Assembly: GCA_037447655.1 (NCBI GenBank)
Contig: JBBHKE010003483.1
Span: 62,001-126,000 of the forward strand
Direction: 5' to 3'
DNA from: Zygnema cylindricum
Taxonomy: Eukaryota > Streptophyta > Zygnematophyceae > Zygnematales > Zygnemataceae
Length of the DNA stretch: 64,000 bases
The notes under the pieces are model-generated. The model had not been told where the DNA came from, did not search any database, and worked only from the letters and a program-made list of their open reading frames with translations. Shown here one piece after another: positions 12,278 to 22,868 of this stretch. The position numbers and the translations under genes are program-made. Each line of letters begins with the position of its first letter. Position 1 is the first letter of the stretch.

Positions 12278-12515
12278 GTGGCCGACTTTATTAAAAAGCG
12301 CGATGGTAAACCATCTGAGTCTATAAGAACAAAAGGAAGTAGCATTGCTAAAACTGAAAAACCACATAACAAGGGAATAAACAGAAGGGAAATTCAAGGC
12401 AAAAACTACGAAAATACGAAAGGATGGCAGGGAAGTCGAAAACACCCAAAAAAACAAAATCCAACAAACAAAACATCAAAGAAAAAAGCTAACAGGTACC
12501 AAAAAACCCCCAACA
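12278..12515 (-). mobile_element. 5'-truncated LINE 3' tail (minus strand)
   Basis: On the minus strand it reads in the same order as 16535-16765: TGTTAGCTTTTT, TTTTTGGGTGTTTTC, CAATGCTACTTC, then GATGGTTTACCATCGCGC and TTTTTAATAAAGTC. It contains only 3' untranslated sequence. Confidence 0.6.
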
Positions 12516-13300
12516 TAACTAAAATTTTTTTTTTACGGAAATCAATATATATATACGAATAAATAAGAAAAAAGAAATCAGCGTAAAAAAAAATCATCAA
12601 AGCATTATGTTCAAAACGAATCACATTTCATAAAAGACACAAAAAAATTATAAGGTAAATAAGTACGAAAAAAAAAATATCGATAAAATTCCCATCGTGA
12701 TAATTCTCTACTCCTTCCTCTCCCTCTCCCTCTCCCCGTTTAATTTATCAGTTTTGGCCGTAAATATATTGTTTTTGAAAATTATAAAATAATATAAAAT
12801 TTTAGCAACATTTTTAAATTACGTTATAAAAAAACAACAAAAAAAAAACAATAAAAATCAAACTTATTATAAAAAACTAAATCAATACTAAACCATTTTT
12901 TTTTCGAATCGTATCCACTTCAAAAGGGAAAAATGTGCACACAATAAATAAATAAATCAGTCAATCAATTAATAAATAGATAAATTAATAAAAAAATAGA
13001 TAAATAGATAAATTCATAAATAAAGAAAGAAATAAATTCAATAATAAATAAATCAATTAATAAATATGTAAATCAATTAATAAATAAATAATTAAATAAA
13101 ATAATCAATTAATAGATGAATCAATAAATCAATAAATAAATAAACAAATAAATAATGAAATTGATTAAATAATCAAATAATTTATTAATTTATTATTTAA
13201 CTCATTAACTAATAAATAAGTAAATAGATAAACAAATAAGATAAATAAATAAATAAAACCAAAAGCAAAAAAAGAAAAACGGAGTTCATAACCAAAGATT
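12516..13300. repeat. A-rich and (TAAA)n low-complexity region
   Basis: A-rich to about 12930, then about 320 bases of imperfect AATAAATAAATA. A T-rich mirror of this tract lies at 14380-14575 on the same strand. No gene. Confidence 0.75.
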
Positions 13301-13339
13301 GACTTCGGGCCTCTCGAGAAATTGTGGAAGGGAAGATAG

Positions 13340-13432
13340 TCGAAAGTACCCTAAAAAACCCTAAGTAAACACTAAAAAACCCTAAAAAACCCTAAAACAC
13401 CCAAAAAAAACTCTTAAAAACCCCAGCTAAAA
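13340..13432 (+). repeat. Degenerate CCCTAAAA-like repeats
   Basis: ACCCTAAAAAACCCTAA and similar words recur about six times with variable A-tract length, resembling the plant telomere unit CCCTAAA but irregular. Whether this is an interstitial telomeric remnant or simply A-rich drift cannot be settled by eye. Confidence 0.4.
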
Positions 13433-13880
13433 AAGAAGGGGTTGCCATGTAAGTGGCGAAAACTAAATGGAGGGCAAATTCGCACCGAGGAGTCGGACCA
13501 TAATTTGTAATGATAATATTTCAATTATTATTTATAATTATGATAATTATAAAATTTCATATTATTTTAAAGTTTTTCAAAATATACCACGAGAAATAAA
13601 TCAATAAACAAATAGCTCTAATATGTATAATTATGTATCGTGTGAAAAAAAAATGATCTTCATTTTTACGAAAAATAGGAAAAAAAAGAAGTCTCGATTT
13701 TGGAGATAGATGACGAATAAAATAAAATAAAATACAAAAATGAATAAAAATAGAATTAAAATTAAAAATAATAATAATAATAATAAAATAAGAACCCAAA
13801 AAAAAAAAATTAATTAATTAAAAAAAAAAACAAAAAAAAACTTAAACAAAAATATTATATGGGGAAATTGGACATTGACG
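13433..13880. other. AT-rich DNA, nothing recognised
   Basis: Contains (ATA)n near 13765-13785 and A tracts. No gene is supported. Confidence 0.5.
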
Positions 13881-13929
13881 GAGGGGGGGAGGGGGGGAGG
13901 GGGAGGGGGGGAGGGGGAGGGGAGGGGGG

Positions 13930-14018
<89 letters not shown>
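13881..14018 (+). repeat. 138-base uninterrupted purine tract, G-rich then (GA)n
   Basis: GAGGGGGG-type repeats followed by a long (GA)n run with no pyrimidine. Such tracts can adopt triplex (H-DNA) structure. The translations available in this stretch are artefacts of the repeat. Confidence 0.9.
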
Positions 14019-14020
<2 letters not shown>

Positions 14021-14089
14021 CTGAATAGTGGGGCCATCTGTGGGGGGGCATGGTTGGACTTGTTGTTGTCCATTTCAGAATGGAGACAA

Positions 14090-15478
14090 AAAGTACGGAA
14101 GATGCTGATGGGGAGAGTTAGATCGATTTAAAAAAAAATGTCAATCGGTACCAACTCGAAACAAGACCTGAAGGGTGAGGAAATCAATTGGGGGGGGGGT
14201 GATTTGAACTTGGGGGGAGGGAGGGGGAGGGAGGGGGAGGGGAGGGAGAGGGAGGGGGAGGGGGAGGAGGATAAACTGAAAAGTGTGCAAAAGGTAGAGG
14301 GCGAGGAACACCCCTCAGATGCACTCTATAGTCAATAGCTGTTTACATTGCACCAGTCCATTCGCTGAAGGCGGACTATCCGGTAAGTTTATTTATTTAT
14401 GGATCGTTTATTTATGGATCGTTTATCTATTGATCGTTTAATTATTGATCAATTATTTGTTAAATAATTATTTATTTATTTAATAATAATTTATTTATTT
14501 ACTTGTTTAATTATTTATTTATTTATCATTTATTTATTTATTAATTGTCTATTTATTTTTTAATTGTTTATTGCTAGTATATCCCAAAAGGGTTTTGAAC
14601 GACGGCTTTGCCAAAAGGTTTTTCTCTTTTTTTAACTAAAAATTCTCTAACCGTTCCCTATTAAAAAAAAGAAAACAAAAAAAAAAAACTATTTTCTTTT
14701 CCATTCTCCACGATTCCTCCTTCCCTCCCTCCCTCCCATCTCTCCCTCCCTCCCCCCCCCCTTTCCTCTCCCTCTTAAACCCCTCCTACAATTTTCTAAA
14801 AAACAATAGAAAATATGATACAAAAAAAAAAAAAACAAAAAACTTCCTTCTTTCTCTTTACATTTTACTAAACACCCAAAAAAAAAAAAAACCAAAAAAA
14901 AAACAAAAAACCCCCAGAAAAAAACAAACCTCAAAAAAGGTTTTTTAAATCTTCTTCCAAAAAATGTACAAAAGTAAAGTTTTCCGGGCAGCCCGGAAAA
15001 AAAAAGACAAGGAGAAAAGCTTCGAGGCGGTCACAGCAATGTCTGCCAGGCTTTCCTGCTTGTCTCTCCTCTCATAAAAGACAAAAAAAACACCTCTCTC
15101 TCTCTCTCCCTCTCCCCCACTTTCCCTCTCCCTTCATGTCTCTCCCTCTGTCTCCCTCTCTCTAGAAATCCTAATTTTGTTTTTCCAAAAACTGGGTCAC
15201 AAAAAAAAAAAAAGCCTAAAAGAAAACCGAAATGTCCAATCCAATTCAAGGACCATCCCCCTCCCCCTCCCTCTCCCTCCTCTCCCCCCCCCCCCCCCCC
15301 CAGCTGATTTCCTCACCCTTCAGGTCTTGTTTCGAATTGGTACCAATTGACATTTTTTTTTTTTTTTTTTTTTTTTTTCATTTAAGATTTTTTCCTTTAA
15401 GTAAAAACTTTTCAAAAAAGAAATGGATCTAATTCCTCCCATCAGCTAGCATCTTCCGTACTTTTTTGTCTTATTCTC
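14090..15478. repeat. Large inverted repeat with purine/pyrimidine arms
   Basis: AAAAGTACGGAAGATGCT (14090) is mirrored by AGCATCTTCCGTACTTTT (about 15450), and CAAGACCTGAAGGGTGAGGA (about 14163) by TCCTCACCCTTCAGGTCTTG (about 15312). The left arm carries G/A-rich sequence (14190-14270), the right arm C/T-rich sequence (15085-15160 and 15250-15301). About 1 kb of A-rich and T-rich DNA separates them, including (TTTA)n at 14380-14575. Arms of this kind suggest a foldback element or an inverted duplication. No transposase is present. Confidence 0.65.
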
Positions 15479-15630
15479 TCCCCTCCTCTTCCCCCTCCCG
15501 CCCCTCCCTCTTTCTCCCCTCCTCCTCTCTCTCCCTCACCCTCCCCCCCCCCCCCCCCCCCCCCTTCCTCTCCCCCCCTTACCCTTCCTATTCCTCCTCC
15601 CCCTCCTCCCCCTGCCTTCCCAAAGGAGGA
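15470..15630. repeat. Pyrimidine-rich tract with a long C run
   Basis: CTCCCCTCCTCTTCCCCCTC-type sequence with an uninterrupted C run near 15543-15563. It is the likely complement of the purine tract at 13881-14018, extending the inverted arrangement outward. Confidence 0.8.
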
Positions 15631-15704
15631 AACTTCCTGGAAGTTGCCCACTTGCGGCAGCTTCCGGCGGTGGGAGGAGAAGCTGCTGACGTCAGACTCA
15701 CTGT

Positions 15705-15975
15705 TTGCTGACGTGGCACCTCTCCCTCCCGCTGACGTGGCACCTTTTCCTGCTGACGTGGCATCTCTCCCTGCTGATGTCACGCCTTTCCCTAATGACG
15801 TCATACCTCTCCTTGATGACGTCACACCTCTCCCTACTGACGTGGCATCTCTCCCTCCCGCAAACACCCTTCCGGCTGCTGACGTGGCCGCAGGAGCCGC
15901 GGCGGCACCTCTTCAACCCTTGCTGACGTGGCACCTCCGCTTGCTTGCGTGGCATTTTACCGCTGACGTGGCAGC
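15705..15975 (+). repeat. ~20-bp tandem array built on TGACGTGGCA / TGACGTCA
   Basis: At least ten occurrences of TGACGT, TGATGT or close variants, spaced about 20-21 bases, usually as GCTGACGTGGCACCTCTCCC. TGACGT with an ACGT core is the binding core of plant bZIP factors of the TGA/HY5 type. Because the period is near a multiple of three, long open frames run through it on both strands. These are repeat artefacts, not evidence of a gene. It could be a regulatory module or just a satellite. Confidence 0.8.
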
Positions 15976-16100
15976 TGCGATTCCAATGGGTTTTCGAAAT
16001 CGCCGAAACCGAACCAAACCGCTAGAAACCGAAAAACGAATTCGGCGAATCGAGCTGCAAAAATTCGGTTCAGTTCGGTTCACTCGAAAAACCGGGCGGA

Positions 16101-16508
16101 ATGCGAATAACAATTGCGGCTACTGATACTGTTGTTAGTCGGGCAGCTCGACATGTGGGCGTGGCCGCACGCGACGCGGCTAGGAGGAAGGAGCGTGATT
16201 ATGCCCATCGCGATGCTATGGATGGTTTCATTCCGATGGCGGTGGAGATATTTGGTTGTTTGGGTGTGGCTTTGGACGAGTTTCTCCGTGCTTGTGGTCG
16301 GCGTTCGTTTGAGCGGCGGGGACCTGGGAGCCCTTCAGTTTCAGTACTTACTTCTTTTTACCGTCAACGTTTATCAGTGGCCCTTCAGCGAGTGCAGGCT
16401 TCTATCCTCCTTGGATCGTCTATTGCGGCTATGGATCGTCGACGTGTCCCGGAACTCCCGCCTCGTGCTCCTCCGGGGTTCGGGGACTTACGTGGTTGCT
16501 TTGCATAG
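16101..16508 (+). pseudogene. C-terminal fragment of a LINE-type reverse transcriptase polyprotein
   Basis: An open stretch encoding about 135 residues, GC-richer than its surroundings. Residues 43-63 (FIPMAVEIFGCLG) and 87-102 (SFYRQRLSVALQRVQA) resemble the tail found after the RT domain of plant non-LTR retrotransposon proteins. That is a recollection of the family, not a search. No RT catalytic motif precedes it; upstream is satellite-like DNA, so the copy is 5'-truncated. The following T-rich sequence is shared with other truncated copies in the window, which supports LINE identity. Confidence 0.5.
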
Positions 16509-16534
16509 ATTTTTAGTTATGTTAGGGTTTTGTT

Positions 16535-16765
16535 GTTAGGTGTTAGCTTTTTCTTTTGGTGTTTCGTTTGTTGTTTTTTGCTTTTTTGGGTGTTTTCCGT
16601 CTACTAGTTGTCGTTTTGTGGTTTCGTTGCTTTTGCCTTGCTTATCGTTTTTGTGTTTTTTCCCCCAACATATAGTTTTTCAATTTTTGCCGTGCTACTT
16701 CTCTTTTGTTCCCCATGAACTTAGATGGTTTACCATCGCGCTTTTTAATAAAGTCAGCCACTTTT
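16535..16765 (+). mobile_element. LINE 3' untranslated tail
   Basis: T-rich sequence ending GATGGTTTACCATCGCGC and TTTTTAATAAAGTC. The same end is found at 10455-10640, 12278-12515 (minus) and, weakly, 19080-19290. AATAAA may be its polyadenylation signal. Confidence 0.6.
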
Positions 16766-19079
16766 ACAACATGAGGTGGAAACTTGAATAGTATGGCTTG
16801 TAGATGAGAGGAGATTTTAGTTATTTATTTATTTTTTCTCTAACTTTTTCTTTACCCCATTTGTGCCTTAGATGGTTTTTGACTATTTTCCCATCGAATA
16901 TTTTGCTATAAAGTTTTTAATAAAAAAATGTGGATTGTATTCAGGTTAAAGGGACAAACCTAACATCAAAAACTAAATATTGAAAACCTAATACTGAATA
17001 TCGGAAACTAAAAAACATCGACAAAACGCCGATACAAAAAAGCGCCAAAATTGGTGCGTCTAGACTATCGACCATCGTAAGGATACATAAGCACATAAAT
17101 TCTACTGGAAATCGGCTCGATGCGCATCACTTTATAAAGCCACTAACATACAAAATGTAAATTCGCGATTGTCCCTTTCGACTTGTCGAGAATTGTGTAT
17201 AGATAACAAGTTCGTATTACACTCGTGAAAAAATCACTAAAAACGTTTTAAGAAAAATCAAAATATACATAAAGAAATAAATTATTAATAAAGATTCCAA
17301 TAAAACTCCACTACTTCGTGCGTCTCCCTCGCCTTTTCCCTCTCTCTCTCCCCAACCCCTCCCTCCCTTCCTCCCCCCCCCATCACTCTCCACCCAAACA
17401 CCATTCGCCAATCGACCTCTATTTTCCGCTTTAACTCTACTTGCCTCCTTCTCCCCACTCCCATTCTCCCTCGTATTACCCTCTCCCCACTGATACCTTC
17501 CCCCCACTATACCAAAGGTTATGGATGCTTAAATTTTACAGTCTAAGTCATTTTTAAAAAACAAAATCTCTTTATGTAACAATTTAAACACATTGGAACA
17601 AATTCCAATGTGTCGCATATCTCTTCATTTATGTTGACGGAAAAAGTAATGATCTAATTTTGAAACGGATGTTGGGCTCCTGTGAGGTTCACTACACAAG
17701 CATCGACTCCAAAAGTTCTTGAAACTCCATCAACATGTCCTCCTTCTATGGATTTTTAGAATTCCCTCGACAAACATTTGATTTACAAATCCGCGGATTT
17801 CCTTCGGAAAGCCCTGGTCCAAAGAATTCTCAAAACTTCCAAAACATATATGGATTTGAGGAGTTGCCTACAACTTTAGGAATCCTCAAAACTTGTTGGA
17901 CACGTCATGGTCTAAGGCTTCCTATAACTTCCCCAACAAGCACCTTCTTTTAGAATCCTCAAAACCCACTTCGCAGGCATTGGTTTTAAGAGTCCTTAGA
18001 AATAACTTGAGAAGACTCGGCCTAAAAACCCGTAGAACTTCTTAAAAAAGAACGTGACTCCAAGAATTCCACAATCCCCTCATTCCACCTTGTAATGACT
18101 AACCTTCGGCACTCCTAGTTGAGCCTACTCAAACAACATATGCCCCTCGACACGATTGATATGTAAATGATATTTGATTGGGAACAAGATACAGTATCAA
18201 ACTTGAGGTTTCTCATTTTCTCCCTTAGAGTCTCGAATCTAGTGGTCTTCAAAGGCCCCACGTTAACTTGATTTTCCTTCATTGTGTTGGGCCTACCCTT
18301 GGTAAAGTGGTTCGTACCACTTCGATTGGGTCAAACGTTTCATCTCGTATAACATCACAAACGGGTATGGTGGCACGGACACAACATTTTGTAGGAAACT
18401 GGATGACGCTCACATCGACCGTGTGGACGATTACGTCTTATTTGCGGTGGCAAATTTTGAAGGTCTTTACAAGTGCACGCTGGTAGGAGAGATGCGAGGC
18501 CAATAAAATCTTCACTAAAAATCTGGTCCACCTCCACGACATAGTTACTTCATGCGTGATATTTTGAACCAATATTTAGATACGAACATGCATCGTTTTT
18601 TGAAGTTCGTCAAATTCGTAAACTTTTCGCAAGCCGGGAAAATTTTGAAAAAGTGACGTCGCATGATTTTTCTGTTGAAAATTTGACGGGGTTCAAGATG
18701 GTGATTTGTAAATTCTAGGCGACAGATATTGAAAAAATGAAATCGTATGGTCGTACAATTACATTTCGTTACAGATTCTCATTTAGACAGTTAAAAATTG
18801 AATTCACTTAGCTATCTTTGACGCTACACACCTTGTTGTTTCTTCACAATTTGGTGATTGGCTGTCATAGCAACAAATAAAATTCAGTGTATATTGAGTA
18901 TAAACCTTCTCGGTATCTTGTACGAACAAATCAACAAATTTTATAAAGATTTTTTCTATGCGTGTATTCATTTTTTTTTGTTGTTTTACCATGTGTTTTA
19001 TGTGCCTAACATAATTATGCTCCATGGTCTTAGAGGTTGTGGACCTTACTTTGTTAGGGTTGTAGGTCATCAATACCTG
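16766..19079. other. No recognisable gene; degenerate repeats
   Basis: 16840-16925 resembles a further LINE tail (GATGGTTTTTGACTATTTTC, then TTTTTAATAAAAAAATG). 17290-17510 is pyrimidine-rich. Between 17700 and 18070 words like GAATTCTCAAAACTTCC and GAATCCTCAAAACTTG recur at irregular 55-75 base spacing, suggesting a decayed tandem repeat. The open frames here have no recognisable motif. Confidence 0.45.
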
Positions 19080-19290
19080 TATGTTTTTTCTCTTTGTAAC
19101 AATTTTGTGTAGTTTTAGTTATTTTTTGAGGTTACTTGTTTTAGATATTGTTGTCTTTTTTGTTTGTTCCTAACGCTTTTGCCTACCTTTTCGTGGTTCT
19201 TGTAGTCTTTAAACGTTTTTTCTCTATTTATGAATCTTTTTTTACCCTGAAGGTTTACTATCGCAAATTTTGAATCTAGTTTTTTCTAAC
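19080..19290 (+). mobile_element. Decayed LINE 3' tail
   Basis: A T-rich stretch with TTGTTGTCTTTTTTGTTTG and the end GAAGGTTTACTATCGC, similar in order to the LINE tail at 16535-16765 but more diverged and lacking AATAAAG. Confidence 0.35.
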
Positions 19291-20400
19291 CTTTACAAAG
19301 TGTTCTTTCGAGCACAAATGTTTGGCAATATAAAGAAAACGCTTCACGCACATGTGACATCGACCAAAAAGTACTACAAAATTTTATTCGTATCACGATG
19401 TAGTTTAAATGACGATGTTATACACAAGAATCCACGAAATTCACAAGCATGCACCTTGATAAAATGTATTGTTTTATTTCGCTTTCGGTTGACATAGTGA
19501 TTTTAACCGTGTAAAGAGTTTGACGCTCAATATGACATGTGCTCGATTGTCTTATTTAGACCCTTTATGTTTCTCAGAAACACATGCCTTCATATTTTCG
19601 AGAATATATCTTCGATTTTAGCCTTTTGTTTACGATTGTTTATAAAGTTAGGTACTCCACATTCCAAATCCCTAAAGAGACATATAAAATTAAATTCCTC
19701 ACAAATGTTAGAGTTTGCCATGTATAACTACCAATGTTACTATCTTCTCAATATTTAAACAACTTATTGTGCACACTTGTCGGGTTGTTAATCTAAATGT
19801 TCGGATTGAACAGTGAAATTCTCACCTTTGGATTTTTTCCTCTATAGAAATTGGTTTATATACGAATGAAAGATGTTTAAGCAAAAGTAACTTTCTACAC
19901 GATGTAGAAAAAATGAAAATGTTAAGGCAAACATATGTAAAGAAAAATTCAATTTCATTGTTAATGTTACGTTAGCTTTTTTGTCAAATTTATGAGTTTA
20001 GTGTTACTGATGCGTGCCAACTCCTCTTGGTGGTTAGTGATGCAAACAGTCAAGTTATAATTAAAACTCTTTCAATGAAGTTACATAGGGCAAGATTTTA
20101 TTTCGCTCCATTGAAATGTAGTACATATTTTGACGACTTCCAACTGGCATTGTTGAAAAGAATAGCAGCTGCAGAAATGTACGGTTCTTAAGGTTCAAAA
20201 GTTGACATTACATGGTGAAAAATACACTAAACTGAAAGTATCACAACTTGAGCATTGAGATGAAGTGTTTAGTTGCCTTTTTGAAATCAAAACTTAATGT
20301 TTGTTTTTTATGTCCAGTCTCAACTGTTGTGGAATAGGTATTTAATGTTTGGTTCACATGAGCATTATGACATTTTAAGCTCTAATATTGAAGCTCTAAG
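19291..20400. other. No recognisable gene
   Basis: AT-rich, with short open frames lacking recognisable motifs. Ends with CTCTAAG (20394-20400), which recurs at 26131-26137 beyond the compound retroelement. Confidence 0.45.
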
Positions 20401-21292
20401 TGTAATTCTGTGACCTCCATCGGCCCACAGAATATCTAGTTTATATAAAGCCTCTAGGATAAAATTTGTCCTTCCGAATTCAGATCAAATAAAAACCACA
20501 GAGTCATACAAGAGTTTGGACCAACCTCACCCGTGTGAGGGCCCGACTCTTTTGATTCAGACGCAAAAAGAATCACTCAATTTGCTCCCCTGAGCAGTAA
20601 GTTATGAGTGGCCAAAGATTGCCTATTTATACAATAGGTCACCTGGAGAGAGGCACCTCAAAAACACTAAGTCCTTAAACCTCTACTCATAGCTACCTAC
20701 TACTAAACCCTGGACTATTGAGAGGATTGTACAGTACAAGAAGGTATGTACTTGTACGTCCATTCTACGACATGACTTTCAGGTTGACGCCTGTCAGCTT
20801 TGGAGCCATGGTTCCTCCTCCCGTCTTCTCCGATGGACAATGATATATTGCCACGTGGTATTACATTACATTGTCTTCGATAGCCGCCAAAAGTTCATTC
20901 TAGGTTAGCGATTTAATTGACGACCGTCCGATCGCGTTTATTTAAAGGGTCAAATCCGCGTCCGTGCATTTCATCAATTTATATGTACAACTTCGTCCGT
21001 TTGTTCAGTTAAAATGATTAACCGTCGTGAAACTATTTATAAAACTATTATGCCCTATATATCGATTTTTGTGCGACTTGGCGGATAAGGCGGACGTCTA
21101 CTTTGACCGGTAGTGACTGAGTAGACAAGGAACAAATTCTAGTCTTGTCACATATCTTTTTGTCATAGGTCTGTCTGTCAGTTGCCTAGATGCAGCGTGC
21201 CTGGAGGCAGCCATGGCTGCCTAAGTCTCACTGACTACAACAAGTATATAGACTTCAAGTAGCGGTTAAGACAAACAACGAAATACATTTCA
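20401..21292 (-). repeat. Solo-type copia LTR (minus strand)
   Basis: The low-coordinate end TGTAATTCTGTGACCTCCAT is the complement of the LTR 3' end seen in A and B. GCAAAAAGAATCACTCAATT, the CACGTGG motif and TGGCTGCCTAAGTCTCACTG follow in LTR order, and the high end CATTTCAA corresponds to a TGTTGAAA-type start. No internal region adjoins either end. No target duplication is evident at 21293 (CTAAG against ACCGG), so it may be truncated or rearranged. Confidence 0.7.
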
Positions 21293-21374
21293 ACCGGATT
21301 TCTAGGAAATCTAACATGGTATTGGAGCCAGCGGGATTGCAGATGGCTTAACCGACCTTCTCGTGAGGGGGGGG

Positions 21375-21604
21375 TGTTGGATTGGAACGTGAATTCCGGT
21401 TCAATATGGGGTAGAATGTGATCCGTCACACTCGAAGCCGCCTAAAATAAATAGGTACGGACCCGCCGGGCTCTACATTGAGCTAGTGGCAAAGTGGTTA
21501 GTGCGTTGACAGCTAAAGTCACTAGTCCCAGGTTTGAGCCATGGTTGGCTCAATTTTCCCTAGTATGGGACATGCCGAATCTCGGGTTTATAAGAAATCT
21601 AACA
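21375..21604 (+). repeat. Complete 230-bp LTR of the TRIM-like element
   Basis: Begins TGTTGGATTGG after a G-rich polypurine tract and ends AATCTAACA before TGGTATCGCAGCCA. It contains the tRNA-like sequence 21480-21552 in the sense orientation. Its CGGTTCAATATGGGG is the uninterrupted form of the site into which element C inserted in the next LTR. Confidence 0.85.
21480..21552 (+). ncRNA. tRNA-like sequence inside TRIM LTR (copy 1)
   Basis: 73 nt that fold as a cloverleaf. Acceptor stem GAGCTAG/TTGGCTC pairs over 7 positions, two as G-U. D-arm GCAA/GTGC pairs over 3 of 4. Anticodon stem pairs over 4 of 5 with the 7-nt loop AGCTAAA. T-arm CCAGG/CATGG pairs over 4 of 5. The A-box TGGCAAAGTGG (21487-21497) fits the Pol III consensus and the B-box GGTTTGAGCC (21531-21540) differs from GGTTCGANCC at one position. 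ATTTTC, a minimal Pol III terminator, follows directly. Position 33 is G rather than the invariant U, so it is not a working elongator tRNA. Confidence 0.7.
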
Positions 21605-21661
21605 TGGTATCGCAGCCAGCGGGATTGCGGATGGTTTAGCTAACCTTCCCATAAAGGGCGG
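21605..21661 (+). promoter_or_regulatory. PBS and polypurine tract between TRIM LTRs
   Basis: TGGTATCGCAGCCAG at its start and AAAGGGCGG at its end, with nothing coding between. The parallel copy is 21317-21374 (TGGTATTGGAGCCAG and TGAGGGGGGGG). Confidence 0.8.
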
Positions 21662-21693
21662 TCTTCGATTGGCACGTGAATGTCGGTTCAATA

Positions 21694-22868
21694 TGTTGAA
21701 ATTAAAGTATTTTATAGGTCTAGAGATTGTAAAATAAAAGCCAAAACAATGACAGCTTGCCTCTAACTCTTCACTCAAATCCCCACACTTGTCGCAGTGA
21801 CTGAAAACTTGAGGAGGAGTTAGATCCATGGCTGCCTATGCTGTCCAAAGAGGACAGGAAGGCAAATCTTGATAGAGTTACCGAAAATATTTGACGGATC
21901 TGGGATTTGATCCGGGTAACTGGGGTCCGTCAAATTAGACGGTAGTCTTAACCTATATGTCTAGGATTAATGATAAGATATATTAGGTTTGATAAATATT
22001 TATTATGTTACACGTAGACTATTTCATTTAACGAAATATAGATACGTAATGCATAGATACAGTTTTTGTACGATTTTAATGTACTATATGAAACGGATAC
22101 CTCGCATTTGTTTCGAACACGAAACAAATACCGCGCGTATATTTTCAACGGCTATAGTTGTATCCGGTTTTGATCAGACGGCCACGATAGGCGCCGCGAT
22201 CACGGAATATGTACTTTTGGCGTTTAACTGTCATCGCCACGCCATGTGACACGTGGCGAGACAACGTTGGATTGCAGCAACTCCGGAGATTACGGGAACA
22301 AATCCTGATATGCCACATGTCGACATTTTGGCCATGTCGTACGAAGACCGTACAGAAAGTACACCAGCACGTGTACTTTCCGATACGACACAATAATTTG
22401 ATTGGTGCCGTACATCAGTAGATAGAGTTTTAGAGAGAGATAGGACTTAGAAAATTTAGTAGGTAGCAACCTCTCACCGAGAGAGCTCCTGTACAAAAAG
22501 GTAATCTTTGACCATTTATATCTATCAATTTACTTGACCATTTTCAGTGATTCTTTTTGCTGCGGACTCAAGGGAGTCCAAGCTACACAGGGGTGTAGTC
22601 GGTCAGAGTTTTTTCCCTACGAGGGTGGCTGCATGTATAAGGGAAATTCAAAGTGGGTGAATGTGTCCAAAACTCATATTCTAACTTTGCATTTTGTGGT
22701 GGAACTGAGCACACAGAAAGTCTTATTTCACAAGAGTGAAACTATAATGGGTCTCTCATTGTCAAGGGGTCAGTCATTTGGGTTTATATCAACTTGGAGA
22801 CGGCACTATCTAGATAAGTTTCTTTTGGATCTGCGATTTCTGTGGGCAATGGAGCACACTGACTTTCA
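21694..22868 (+). repeat. 5' LTR of element C
   Basis: 1175 bp, starts TGTTGAAATT and ends TTTCA before the PBS. It shares blocks with A/B LTRs (GTACATCAGTAGATAGAGTT, ATTCTTTTTGCTG) but is a distinct subfamily. The ATG at 22849-22851 in its last 20 bases is in frame with gag. Confidence 0.9.

Noticed and set aside
13842-14131. Frames encoding (Leu-Ser)n or (Arg-Glu)n
   Set aside because: Direct translation of the (GA)n microsatellite.
15442-16126. Long open frames on both strands through the TGACGT array (141 and 160 codons)
   Set aside because: Repetitive Ala-Asp-Val or Gly-Arg-Asp peptides follow from a repeat period near a multiple of three and pyrimidine-rich composition; they are not evidence of a gene.
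21480-21552. Genuine tRNA gene
   Set aside because: G replaces the invariant U33 in both copies, the sequence lies inside an LTR, and copy 1 has several mispairs; annotated as tRNA-like only.
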